A stretch of 33,680 nucleotides of DNA, taken from positions 1-33,680 of the IMG/VR virus record IMGVR_UViG_3300050030_000129, one strand, 5' to 3'. The notes below the pieces were generated by a model. The model was not told the origin of the DNA. It was given only the letters and a program-made list of their open reading frames with translations, and made no database searches. Below are positions 5,633 through 14,302 of the stretch, piece after piece. The DNA is from a virus. Position numbers and translations under genes: made by a program. How positions within the stretch are numbered: position 1 is the first letter of the stretch; each line of letters starts with the position of its first letter.

Positions 5633-6295
5633 CTATTGAAGCGGCGCTCCCTCTTTGAACTTGGACCACTGGTCGCTAGTGACGCCATGCGAGACGGCCG
5701 CCAGCAGGGCTTGAAACTTGCCCTTGTCGTTCTGGGCCACGCGGATCGTGCCGTCGCGGGACAGGATACCCACCTTGCCCGCGTCCTTGCCTACCGTGAC
5801 GATGAGGGTTCTCACGCTGTCACTGGCGGCGGGCTGCTTGAAGATTGTCTCTGTGATCTGTTCCATGCTGTTCTCCGTGAAGAATGATTCTGGGTCGATG
5901 AAGTTGTCGATGTTGTTGAGTTCGAGCCTGCCGTTGCGGGACAGGTCACAGTGGAGATGGGCGCCCGTGCTGAGCGGTCCGGCATTGGGCTGATCGTGGG
6001 GGTCGCCGCCGGTCAGGGCCAGTACCTCACCCTCGGATGCCTGTCCGCCGGTCTGTTTGACTTGGTGTAGGTGCAGGAAGCGCACCAAGGGGCCACTGTT
6101 GAGCCTGTAGTGCATGGTAAGGCCACCCTGCGGTAGAACTCCCGTGAAGACCACCGTACCGGCCTCTGGGGCGAGAATAGGGGTTCCGGTGGGGCAGGTG
6201 AGATCAAGACCTAGGTGGTGTGCGCTGTACGATGTTTTCTGAAGGAAGCGGTAGCCACGGTGGAGGGTTGCCCAGTTGGCAAGAGGTGGTTGCAT
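5633..6295 (-). CDS. M23 family peptidoglycan endopeptidase (endolysin)
   Basis: The 220-aa protein has a LytM/M23 domain at about residues 20-140: HLGLD (H27, D31), the beta-strand motif GTPILAPEAGTV, and the second metal motif HLH (H113-H115 in GAHLHCD). These are the zinc ligands and catalytic His of M23 peptidases, which cut peptide crosslinks in peptidoglycan. The C-terminal 75 residues (from about SMEQITETIF) form a separate basic domain, perhaps for wall binding. The start MQPPLANW at 6295 was chosen because it follows the stop of the XhlA-like gene by 7 nt (TAAACCACCCATG); a longer frame would overlap that gene. With the XhlA-like protein it forms the lysis module. Confidence 0.87.
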   Translation of the reverse strand: MQPPLANWATLHRGYRFLQKTSYSAHHLGLDLTCPTGTPILAPEAGTVVFTGVLPQGGLTMHYRLNSGPLVRFLHLHQVKQTGGQASEGEVLALTGGDPHDQPNAGPLSTGAHLHCDLSRNGRLELNNIDNFIDPESFFTENSMEQITETIFKQPAASDSVRTLIVTVGKDAGKVGILSRDGTIRVAQNDKGKFQALLAAVSHGVTSDQWSKFKEGAPLQ

Positions 6296-6302
6296 GGGTG
6301 GT

Positions 6303-6605
6303 TTAGAGTTTATCCTGTACCAAATTGATGACGACGGTGGCGACAATGGAACCAGCAAAAGCGGCGACCGTAGCAATGACAGCGAACCGCCCACTCATAT
6401 TATTCTTCCACGTTTCGAGTGCGGTTATCCGTACCTGAAGCTCTGCGTGAAGTCTGGCCTGTTCTACGCGCTCAGAATTGAGACTATCATTGATGGTGGT
6501 CAGTCGTTCGTGAACACGAATCAAAAGGTCGTGGTCTGACTGAGAACGGTCAAACTCTTGCTGATGATTTAGTGCGGCTTCTCGGTATGTCTCTGCCTGT
6601 TCCAT
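6303..6605 (-). CDS. XhlA/holin-like coiled-coil membrane protein
   Basis: The 100-aa protein has a charged helical N-terminal part (about residues 1-68, with HERLTTINDSLNSERVEQARL and ITALETWKNN) and one hydrophobic C-terminal segment (FAVIATVAAFAGSIVATVVINLV) followed by QDKL. This order, a coiled coil then a single membrane span near the C-terminus, is that of haemolysin XhlA-type phage proteins, which help release the endolysin. It directly precedes the M23 endopeptidase. The start has no SD. A tail-associated anchor is an alternative. Confidence 0.65.
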   Translation of the reverse strand: MEQAETYREAALNHQQEFDRSQSDHDLLIRVHERLTTINDSLNSERVEQARLHAELQVRITALETWKNNMSGRFAVIATVAAFAGSIVATVVINLVQDKL

Positions 6606-6631
6606 TCAGATAGTATGAGTTGGTGGGTTCA

Positions 6632-7969
6632 TTATAGTCTTATCCTTGGATTGCTGTCTTCGTTTCCGAACCTTAGACGACTAGGTGCGAGGGACACCTG
6701 TCTTGGCGGCCCACCAGTCGCCGCTGTAAATGTCACTTCAAGATATGGCCTCCATGCGGCGTTAGAATTGTCTTGTGAAGCGATATGGATATAGGCCGAT
6801 GAAGCAGGACTCGCATACCACACCGCGTCAATCGCCACATTTGTCCAACCTGACTTGTTGATCTGAGTTAGACTGCCAGCACCGAGAGTAAGAAACTTTG
6901 CGCCAGCATTTATGTTTATGGGGGTCGCTTTCCAACCAAATGCTGTATACACACCGTTCGTCTTGATTGTATTCAAGTCTGCGCCCTCAATCGTCGAACC
7001 GGCATCGCCATCGCAGAAATAGATGTTCAGATAATCAATGTAGCTTGAGTCACTATCGGCCGCGGTAACCCAAAAGTACAATTTGCACTTACTTATCGTC
7101 GAGCCAGCCCCAATCGCTGAGGTGTCGAAATAGAGGCACATATTGAACTCATACTGATTGTCAATACTCTGGGAAGATTCCGACCCAACCACATTGGTCT
7201 GTCCCGCTTTGTCGTTTAGGGTTGTCCCGTAGATGTCTCCGTCTTCCGTACTTCCATTGATAATCGTTGTCCCGTGAGCGGCGAATGTCCAACCCGTATT
7301 ACCTTCGATGTCGTATGAATCAGCGTCAGCGTTGAATGTCCCTCCGCTGGCGTGACAGTTTCTGATGATAGCACTGGCCACCGCCACGTTTGCGGTGCTG
7401 ACAAGAGTGAATATCTTTGTCCCTGATGACGAGCCGATTATACATCCCGTTCCCAAGACCAACGCTCCGAGAGTAAAGGATTCGTCGATTATCGAAGATA
7501 CACCAACAAAACTATTATTTCCATACGTCAGCGTTCCGGAAATGTTGACCGTTTCTCCAATAATTACGGAATTGTTCCCCAGGGTAACATTTGTCGCCGT
7601 CACGCTTGAGCCGACAATGTCAAAACCCACACTTTTTCTGACAGCGGAACTCCCTGTGATTGTTGTTGCGATGATGGTTTTTATGTCGAGGTAACAAGCG
7701 GTAGACGAACCTAAGTCGATCGTCGTGGCGGTGAAGGAATAGTTGGTACCAACCCCCTCAATGAAACAATCGCCCGTCGTTCGGTTATTCTGAAATGCGG
7801 CAACGCTGGCGTTCACGTCCAGAGTAACAAAGGGGAGGCCAGAATTGTCAAAGATCGCCGTATCTAAAACCCCAGGCATAGTCGCACCACCAGCCCCACC
7901 CGATGTCGTAGACCAGTGCGCAGTGTCTGACCAATTTCCACCATTACCGATTCTGTAGCGATTAGCCAT
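6632..7969 (-). CDS. tail fibre/spike protein with beta-helix and DNRLRE-like domain
   Basis: The 445-aa protein starts MANRYRIGNGGNWSDTAHWS, an opening common to phage adhesins. Residues about 40-235 are a run of short beta strands rich in T, V, S and N (for example ATNVTLGNNSVIIGETVNISGT), suggesting a right-handed beta-helix. The segment ends with DIEGNTGWTF. Residues about 240-420 resemble a DNRLRE/galactose-binding jelly-roll (MCLYFDTSAIGAGSTISKCKLYF ... WRPYLEVTF). A basic tail follows. It is probably a receptor-binding fibre. The start at 7969 is set by GGAGGAAAG before the ATG and overlaps the end of the nucleotidyltransferase gene by 8 nt. Confidence 0.75.
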   Translation of the reverse strand: MANRYRIGNGGNWSDTAHWSTTSGGAGGATMPGVLDTAIFDNSGLPFVTLDVNASVAAFQNNRTTGDCFIEGVGTNYSFTATTIDLGSSTACYLDIKTIIATTITGSSAVRKSVGFDIVGSSVTATNVTLGNNSVIIGETVNISGTLTYGNNSFVGVSSIIDESFTLGALVLGTGCIIGSSSGTKIFTLVSTANVAVASAIIRNCHASGGTFNADADSYDIEGNTGWTFAAHGTTIINGSTEDGDIYGTTLNDKAGQTNVVGSESSQSIDNQYEFNMCLYFDTSAIGAGSTISKCKLYFWVTAADSDSSYIDYLNIYFCDGDAGSTIEGADLNTIKTNGVYTAFGWKATPININAGAKFLTLGAGSLTQINKSGWTNVAIDAVWYASPASSAYIHIASQDNSNAAWRPYLEVTFTAATGGPPRQVSLAPSRLRFGNEDSNPRIRL

Positions 7970-8606
7970 CTTTCCTCCAGTGCAATAAATTGCCGTCTCT
8001 GTCCCAATAGGCACTCTCGTAAAAAGGTGGAATTATTCTGCCGAATCTGTCCGTACTCTCTCTGGAATACACCTCGTATTTACCTGTGTGAGGATCGTAC
8101 TTACGATGATAGGAGGACAGTCTAACCGCCGACCGATTGTAGAGCTTCCTGTCTCGCAAGGAATAGCACTCGTTGTATTCTTTGTTATTTGAATGTGAAA
8201 AGCACAGTTCAATCGCTATCTTCATCCTGTGCGACAATTCCGCGACTCGTTGCTTCCACCAGATATAGTCCGTGTTGATAATCGTTTGTAGCTTATCCTG
8301 TTGCGCCCTATTCCCTGTAGACAGTTGGATATCCAAGTCTGACCACCACGTTTGATTTCCAAAAGCATCCGAACCGCAGATTTCATAATCCCTGATCAGT
8401 TCGGCAAGATGCTGGCCATAGTGTTCCTCGGCTACTCGAATAAACTCATCAATAGCGTCGCTCAAAGTGCGGTGTTGTTCGTCGGTCATGTTCTCGATAA
8501 GACCGCGCGGCCATTCCCAGAATGTCCCACGCTTCCCCATCCAGCCATTCGGATTGTCCATCGCTGGATGTGGTTGTTCTCGTTCTGTTAGGCGAACTTC
8601 TATCAT
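7962..8606 (-). CDS. nucleotidyltransferase-like (Pol beta superfamily) protein
   Basis: From the ATG at 8606 the protein is 214 aa. Residues 78-92 read GSDAFGNQTWWSDLD, matching the Pol beta/MNT signature GS followed about 10 residues later by (S/D)DxD; D90 and D92 would bind metal, and E133 in KIAIELCF is a candidate third acid. The N-terminal 70 residues are helical and polar, and the last 50 residues carry YD and RD turns. It may transfer a nucleotide to a small molecule, protein or RNA. It is sandwiched between two tail genes, overlapping the upstream one by ATGA and the fibre gene by 8 nt, so it is strictly co-expressed with virion proteins. The third acid and activity are uncertain. 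Confidence 0.5.
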   Translation of the reverse strand: MIEVRLTEREQPHPAMDNPNGWMGKRGTFWEWPRGLIENMTDEQHRTLSDAIDEFIRVAEEHYGQHLAELIRDYEICGSDAFGNQTWWSDLDIQLSTGNRAQQDKLQTIINTDYIWWKQRVAELSHRMKIAIELCFSHSNNKEYNECYSLRDRKLYNRSAVRLSSYHRKYDPHTGKYEVYSRESTDRFGRIIPPFYESAYWDRDGNLLHWRKDG

Positions 8607-10123
8607 ATCGCCGTAGTTGTGTAATTCAATATCTTGCCAGCCGAAGCGCAAAAGAAGAACGGGGAATTGTTGGCCGCACACATCATCGTCACTGTTCCAC
8701 CGGCCTTTGCCAAAAGAATTCCACCTGAAGTGAGGGTGGCAAATCCCCAGTACATATCCGTATCTGAATTATTGCAGTAAGTAACAAGAAAGGCGACGTT
8801 CGGCTCAGTGATTTGATAAGCGGTAGTGGCACTTGTCAGAGTAAGAGTTCCAGACACATTGGTAGCCAATGGAAGAGCCGTCTGTTGCACCGCAAATGTT
8901 CCTGCATTCGTCACTGCTCTCGAAGCGGGCGTCTGCTCCATGTAGGAAATCTGTTTCAAGACCTGCATCGCCGTGATTGCCGTTGTATCTGTGGCAGTGG
9001 ACTTAGCATCAGCCTTTGCTCCGAGCGTGACGATTGCGCCATCGGCGACTGAACCAGATGCTAAAGCTCCCGACGCAATTCCACCCGAAGCGACATTGAC
9101 CTTTACGGCGGTACCATTAGCGGCGTGGTTTGCCAAAGACACCTGAAGCGGATTACCTGCCGCTACAGCCGCGCCGCCTTGATACGCCTCGGCTTGTGCT
9201 TTGAGGTTAGTGGCCGTACCCTGTTGAACCGTGACCGTTCCAGTAATTGCTGGCATGAAGGACACCCGAACGGAATCGAGATTGCCTGTTTTCTCCCAGA
9301 CATGCAGGTATAGACTGAAGCCCGTTTCGGGCGCGCCTGGTGTGACTCGGATGTATCTTGTGGTCACGGGCGCATAGCACCCCATGTAGGTCTCAAACGA
9401 TGAGGTGGGCGCTGGGCCGCCATCCGAATAGGCGTTCAGGGCAATCCAATATATCCCATCATCAGAACCCTCAAGCGAATAGTAATCTGGGTCGCCTGGG
9501 CCATTCGCGATGATTGAAAACCAGCGATAACCCTTCAAATCAAGCGCACCGAATACTGGGGTCGTTGAAGCGATGGCAATAGTCTCTTTCTGAATGATGT
9601 CATTCTTAATCACTGTGACGTTGTGTCCGTCAGCAAGTTGCAGGGCTGAGGTGGCGGCACCGGATGGCAACGGCAGGGTAGCAACGGATATGGGCTGTAG
9701 TGCCTGCCAGAATGTGCCGGTGACGGGAACGGTGGCCAGTGCGGAAACGATATCGGCCAGTGTCTTGGCGCCAGCCCCAGTACCAGCCAGTGCATCCCGA
9801 AGGGCAGTCATGGCTAGGTCGAGGTTGTCCGTCTTGCCTTTGATCGAGGCGAGGTTTCCGTCTTCCTTCGCAGGGTTGATCGGTGTGTCGGCGGTGTCCT
9901 TCAGACCAACCGGATCAACCCCGGTTCCACCGCCGGGGGTAATTTCGCCAATGGCAGTAATGATGTCGTCCTGCTTCTCCTCTGTTGCCGGATTGATCGT
10001 GTCCTCAGCGACGTTCTTGAGGCCTACGGGGTCAACACCAGTGCCGCCCACTCCGCCTATGGTTCGGAGGGCGTGGTCGTCCGGGTCGTGTACGTCGTTC
10101 AGGATGTCGGTCTGGGAGGCCAT
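8603..10123 (-). CDS. large beta-rich tail/virion surface protein
   Basis: The 506-aa protein contains two near-identical N-terminal blocks, GGTGVDPVGLKNVAEDTINP and GGTGVDPVGLKDTADTPINP (from about residues 26 and 66), then helical segments (DNLDLAMTALRDALAG). A discoidin-like domain at about residues 190-285 has YRWFSIIANGPG, YYSLEGSDDGIYW and TRYIRVTPGAP. A long Ala/Gly/Thr/Val-rich beta region follows. This is typical of a modular tail or baseplate adhesin. The start follows the stop of the 1076-aa gene closely (TAGCCCATG). The gene ends in an ATGA overlap with the nucleotidyltransferase-like gene. Confidence 0.7.
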   Translation of the reverse strand: MASQTDILNDVHDPDDHALRTIGGVGGTGVDPVGLKNVAEDTINPATEEKQDDIITAIGEITPGGGTGVDPVGLKDTADTPINPAKEDGNLASIKGKTDNLDLAMTALRDALAGTGAGAKTLADIVSALATVPVTGTFWQALQPISVATLPLPSGAATSALQLADGHNVTVIKNDIIQKETIAIASTTPVFGALDLKGYRWFSIIANGPGDPDYYSLEGSDDGIYWIALNAYSDGGPAPTSSFETYMGCYAPVTTRYIRVTPGAPETGFSLYLHVWEKTGNLDSVRVSFMPAITGTVTVQQGTATNLKAQAEAYQGGAAVAAGNPLQVSLANHAANGTAVKVNVASGGIASGALASGSVADGAIVTLGAKADAKSTATDTTAITAMQVLKQISYMEQTPASRAVTNAGTFAVQQTALPLATNVSGTLTLTSATTAYQITEPNVAFLVTYCNNSDTDMYWGFATLTSGGILLAKAGGTVTMMCAANNSPFFFCASAGKILNYTTTAI

Positions 10124-10126
10124 GGG

Positions 10127-13100
10127 CTAGGGGGTAGGGTTGGTAAGGATTGGGACCAACTGCTTCGTCTTCACGAGTGTGCGAATCTTACTGACCGCGC
10201 TATCAATCAACTTCTGCTTCTGCTCATCGGATGACAACGCATATATGGGGGTCGCGAGTAACCTGTTGAGTATAGCTGTCACCTGACCACCGCTCTCGCT
10301 CTCTAATGCGTTGAGTTGCTTGGGGGTCAACGTGACCTGCTTACCAGCAAGCGATTGCTTGTTGCCCATCTTCGATGGTGTCGCGGATAGCCCGGCGATG
10401 TAGAGTCGAGTCAGCTCGTTCACAAGGGGATTCTTGACTGGCGCCTTGGAGTTGAATATGTCGATGAACGGGGCTAAGCCGGTTGTTTCGTTCGGCAGAG
10501 TTTGACCGAGTACGTTGCGCCTCGGGGGAAGCAGATTTCGTAGCCCGGGAAGGCCGGACTGGACGGTCTCAGAAACGCTGTTAGCCTCCCTTTGAAGCGG
10601 GTCGAACGACTTGCCCAGGTCTTTTAGAATGTTCGGCACGAAGGAGCCGAGAGAACTGCCGACATACCGTGATGGTTTGTACCTGACAGGATCGGTGAGC
10701 ACGTTCAATGGCTGCTGTACGCCGGCCAGGAATGTCTGGTTCGTGAATACCTTGCTGAGATAGGCGGCAGTGTTCAGTAGCTTCTCCGCAGAAGATGCCT
10801 TGTCGGTCCCTTGCCTGCCTAGCTCCCCGCCGGCAAGAGCAATGATCGCCTCTGGACCGACGGAATTAATGGACCGCCATTTGCCACCAATCAGTACTGA
10901 ATTGGCCTGCTTCCCCTCAAGCTCCCACTGGTCCCGCTCTTTTTGGTCCTTCGGTTCTCCAGTGAGAAGCCCTTTCTTGGCAAGCGCAGCACCGGCGGCC
11001 AATATCCCGGTACCCACCAGCCCACGTCCCACCTGTTGCGAGGCGGCGCGTTGCAGGGCCGGATTAGTAGAGTTACCGAAAAGCACCTTTACATCGTTCA
11101 CGAGCCCTTGAGTAAGACCGATAGGCGAATAGGCCGCTATCTCTCCGGCAATGGATGACGGCACGCCGGTGAAGGGGGCGACGAACTCGGAAATGAACTT
11201 GGTCGCCTCGTTCTTGTTGAGGGATCGCTTTGCAGCCGACGCCAATTCCCGCAATACATTGTCATTCTGAAAGACCGATCGTTGGGCATCCCCGACGGCC
11301 GTCTTCATCATCTGATCGGTCGGCGCCTTGACCAGCGATTCGACGAACGCTGCATCCCCCTGCCTTCCGGCATTGATGGCAGCAGCCCCCGCCTGGTCAT
11401 AGAGAGAGCGCCCGAGGGCATAATTGTATGGGATCTTGTCCGATGCAGAGAGTGAACGGTAAACAAAGTCCGTACCCTTCTTCAGAGCTTGTTGAACAGG
11501 GGTATTGTCCCAGGTGACATGACGCACGTCGAATTTCTCCAGCGTCCTCTCCGGATCATACCCACGAGTCATTATGTCCTTGGCTGCCTGGACTCCCTTT
11601 TTCCCATATTCACCCGATTGCAAGCTGAAGGTCGTTGTCCGCTCTCCCGTCTTCGCGCCCAACATTATATCGTTGGCAACGGCGAATGGGTCCTTTACGA
11701 TCTCCGCCGCTCCATGGATTGCATTACCGAGGACGTTGCGCTCATGGGTTCGCAGTGAGGTGAGCAGCCCGGCCTTCCAGACGGTGATCGCTTTGTCTCC
11801 GACACTCGAAGGGATGAGATTGTGGATCTCCTCCATCAGATCGTTGGTGGCGATATTCCTCTCGCGCCCTTCGGCCATCTTCTGCACCTTCTCAGCGCGG
11901 GTAAAGAGACTCTGTACCTGGGTGTCGGTGATGCTGAGCGGTTTGTCGGGGTGGATCTTGTTGTATGAGTTGACATTCGATTGCGCGAACTTCAACGCTC
12001 CACCAGGGGTATCCTTTGCGTAGTTGGAAAATGCTTGGACCGCGCGTCCGAACTCAGTACCTGATTCTGCCATCGACTGTGTGAGTGCCGCTGCCTTCTG
12101 CGTCTGTCCCGTAGTTGCATAGTGATTCAATAATTCATTCCCAACCTGAACATGAACGTCACTGGTTGGGTTGATAGCAAGTTGTTCCGCGAGTGCTGGA
12201 TCTTGAAAGATCAAGTCGCGCGCAGCCTTGGTGAGCTCACCCTTCGCCTTCGGCACATACGTCCCGGCTACAACAGCCTTGAGTTGTTCTGGGGTACTCG
12301 CTGACTCCTTAACGTGAGTGATGAAGCCGCGTTCTGCGGGTTGGACACCCTTGAGCCTGTCGGCGACACCCTTGACAGTTTCTGGTCCCCGTGCTAGTGG
12401 TTCTGTATATGAAACACTCTGTTGTGCTGTTGGAACTTCTGAGGATGGTACTCCTTGGGACCGTGGGGACGCTCCTGCTGGTGGGGCTCCTGCTTGGAGT
12501 GGCGGTTCTATTTGGCGGCCCGGTATAGCCGCGGGCGCTGGAACGTCTCCGACGTAGGTTCCTGTATCCTCTGCCAAAGCGATTGGAGATTTCTTGTTCA
12601 TCCTCTGTGCCACTACGCCGAGAAGCGCCGAAAGTGCAGCACCGGTCGCGGCTCCCGTCCCAGCTCCGATGAGGCCGCTCTTGGCGATATCGCCCAGAGA
12701 CTTGTTCTTCTGAAGCGCGCCGGATGTACCGAATAACGCCCCATAGAGTCCGCCCGACTTCGCGCCGGCGAGGGCTGTCTTTCCAATGCCGAGCTTTTGC
12801 GCTCCTCTTGCCAGTTGTGCGCCTTTCGCGAACGACGCCAGTTCAGCCGCGGAACCAAGCGCCTGACCGCCGATCTTCTTCAGTCCCTCCCCGGTTGACG
12901 ACACTGAACCCGCCTCAGCGAGGATGTCTTTGAAGTTGCCACCTTCACGCTTGATGTCTTCTGTGAGACCAAGAAGAACGGCCCTGAGCCGGTCATGTGC
13001 GGGGTCGTCTTCCGGAGTGTCCTTGAGACGACGAATAAGCTCACTCTGCTGTGCGATGAGAGCCGGAAGATTGCCGCCCTCCACCTGTCGGCGCACGTTC

Positions 13101-13357
13101 GGATCAGTGTGGTAAGCGATGGCCTCGCCTATGGTCTTTCCTGCGGTGTTGACGAGGTTCTGGGTGTTCTTGGTGAAGAAGTCTAAAATCCCTCGGCCGA
13201 CACTGACGGCCGCCTGGGGGGCCTCCTGCAACACCTGTGTGAATCCAACACGAGGAGCCGACGCGCTAGACATGGGGCCACTAGGCGAAGCAGACTCCGG
13301 AACCGGCGCGGCCGTCGCCTGTTTGCCCGGACCGTATTTGTCCCAGTTATAACCCAT
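10127..13357 (-). CDS. 1076-aa probable internal virion / DNA-ejection protein
   Basis: This is the largest gene in the window. The N-terminal 120 residues are polar with helices (VSVGRGILDFFTKNTQNLV). Residues about 195-250 are Gly/Ala-rich and zipper-like (SGLIGAGTGAATGAALSALLG). A Pro-rich linker follows near residues 270-310, then long helical domains including WKAGLLTSLRTHERNVLGN, characteristic of very large phage structural proteins. A second apolar segment is GLVGTGILAAGAALAKKGLL at about residue 800. Membrane-active Gly zippers inside a large helical protein fit the ejection proteins that short-tailed phages place inside the head and inject. No enzyme motif was recognised. The position among tail genes supports a virion role; the specific assignment is inference. 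Confidence 0.6.
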   Translation of the reverse strand: MGYNWDKYGPGKQATAAPVPESASPSGPMSSASAPRVGFTQVLQEAPQAAVSVGRGILDFFTKNTQNLVNTAGKTIGEAIAYHTDPNVRRQVEGGNLPALIAQQSELIRRLKDTPEDDPAHDRLRAVLLGLTEDIKREGGNFKDILAEAGSVSSTGEGLKKIGGQALGSAAELASFAKGAQLARGAQKLGIGKTALAGAKSGGLYGALFGTSGALQKNKSLGDIAKSGLIGAGTGAATGAALSALLGVVAQRMNKKSPIALAEDTGTYVGDVPAPAAIPGRQIEPPLQAGAPPAGASPRSQGVPSSEVPTAQQSVSYTEPLARGPETVKGVADRLKGVQPAERGFITHVKESASTPEQLKAVVAGTYVPKAKGELTKAARDLIFQDPALAEQLAINPTSDVHVQVGNELLNHYATTGQTQKAAALTQSMAESGTEFGRAVQAFSNYAKDTPGGALKFAQSNVNSYNKIHPDKPLSITDTQVQSLFTRAEKVQKMAEGRERNIATNDLMEEIHNLIPSSVGDKAITVWKAGLLTSLRTHERNVLGNAIHGAAEIVKDPFAVANDIMLGAKTGERTTTFSLQSGEYGKKGVQAAKDIMTRGYDPERTLEKFDVRHVTWDNTPVQQALKKGTDFVYRSLSASDKIPYNYALGRSLYDQAGAAAINAGRQGDAAFVESLVKAPTDQMMKTAVGDAQRSVFQNDNVLRELASAAKRSLNKNEATKFISEFVAPFTGVPSSIAGEIAAYSPIGLTQGLVNDVKVLFGNSTNPALQRAASQQVGRGLVGTGILAAGAALAKKGLLTGEPKDQKERDQWELEGKQANSVLIGGKWRSINSVGPEAIIALAGGELGRQGTDKASSAEKLLNTAAYLSKVFTNQTFLAGVQQPLNVLTDPVRYKPSRYVGSSLGSFVPNILKDLGKSFDPLQREANSVSETVQSGLPGLRNLLPPRRNVLGQTLPNETTGLAPFIDIFNSKAPVKNPLVNELTRLYIAGLSATPSKMGNKQSLAGKQVTLTPKQLNALESESGGQVTAILNRLLATPIYALSSDEQKQKLIDSAVSKIRTLVKTKQLVPILTNPTP

Positions 13358-13363
13358 GTGATG

Positions 13364-14290
13364 TTAGTCTCCGGTTTGACCGCCGGGGGTATTTACGGAA
13401 TTGTTCACAAGCTGTTCAATCCAACTCGCCGACTTCGGTTTCAACAGGTAGGCGAACGGCGCATTATGCGGGTCACTGCGGATTGTCGAGAAATCGGTCA
13501 TTCCGGCATCAATCATTTGTTGAGCTTCTTGATAGTCACGGTAGATTCTCTGTGGGTCCACGCTCATGTTGTCCGGTAGTGTGACCTCCTTCAAGAAATC
13601 CTCGTAGTTCTTAGTTCCCTTGTCTCCGTAGAGCGCGTTCGCAACCGCCTGCGTATCGTTGGGGTCCACACCATTCGCTAATGCTTGAAGAAATTGAGTA
13701 GTGGAGAGTTTAGGAGTAGTTGCGCCACCTCCTGAGCCGCCACCACTTCCCCCCATCTGCTTGAGCGCCGCCTGTCTGGCAAAGTCGGCTTCCTTCTCCC
13801 GTGCCGCCTGGATGCCTTGGAGCGTTCCCGCCGCGTCCTCAAGCGCGAACTGTCGAGCCGTCACATCCTTTCCGAATAGCTGCCCGGCCCTGTCTGCGGC
13901 TTCCGCTACGTTCGCGTGGTAACCCCTGCGCTCACGGTCGGCGACGGCGATACGGACATTAGGGTCAACGTAGGACGACGAATTAGTGTCGGAGTATTTG
14001 GGATCGTCGAAGCGCGCCATGATCTCGGAACGCGACAGGCCGAAGTTGGGGTTGGTGTCCTTGGCGGCCTTCTTGAAGAGCGCGGGTAGATCGGTCTGAT
14101 CGAGCAACCCTGCGCGGTAATTCTTCTGGGCCTGACCGTAGGTGTCATTGGCCGCGGTCAGCTCGTCCTTGGGATTGAAATAGATGCCGCCGTCCTTACG
14201 TTCAAAGAAGTCTGCAAAGTTCGAGGGGCCAACTTTGTATTTCTGTCGGAGCTCGTCGTATTCTGCTGGTTTTAGTGCGCGCGCTGGCAT
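13364..14290 (-). CDS. virion-associated helical protein, 308 aa
   Basis: The protein is predominantly helical, with polar segments such as LTAANDTYGQAQKNYRAGLL and RERRGYHANVAEAADRAGQLF. A Gly/Ser linker (GGSGGGSGGG, about residues 180-190) divides it into two halves. The C-terminal half has PNDTQAVANALYGDKGTKNY and ends disordered. No family is recognised. Its place between the repeat-rod protein and the 1076-aa protein suggests it is another internal or ejection protein, by analogy with the three-gene ejection sets of podoviruses. The start has no SD; TAACCCACAATCACC precedes the ATG, with the TAA being the upstream stop. Confidence 0.6.
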   Translation of the reverse strand: MPARALKPAEYDELRQKYKVGPSNFADFFERKDGGIYFNPKDELTAANDTYGQAQKNYRAGLLDQTDLPALFKKAAKDTNPNFGLSRSEIMARFDDPKYSDTNSSSYVDPNVRIAVADRERRGYHANVAEAADRAGQLFGKDVTARQFALEDAAGTLQGIQAAREKEADFARQAALKQMGGSGGGSGGGATTPKLSTTQFLQALANGVDPNDTQAVANALYGDKGTKNYEDFLKEVTLPDNMSVDPQRIYRDYQEAQQMIDAGMTDFSTIRSDPHNAPFAYLLKPKSASWIEQLVNNSVNTPGGQTGD

Positions 14291-14302
14291 GGTGATTGTG
14301 GG

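Noticed and set aside
5633-6394. A longer N-terminal form of the M23 endopeptidase
   Set aside because: The extra 33 residues are Pro/Ser/Leu-rich, overlap the XhlA-like gene, and lack a plausible start context compared with the ATG at 6295.
9594-10130. A 178-codon plus-strand frame
   Set aside because: It mirrors the duplicated GVDPVGLK blocks of the tail protein on the opposite strand.
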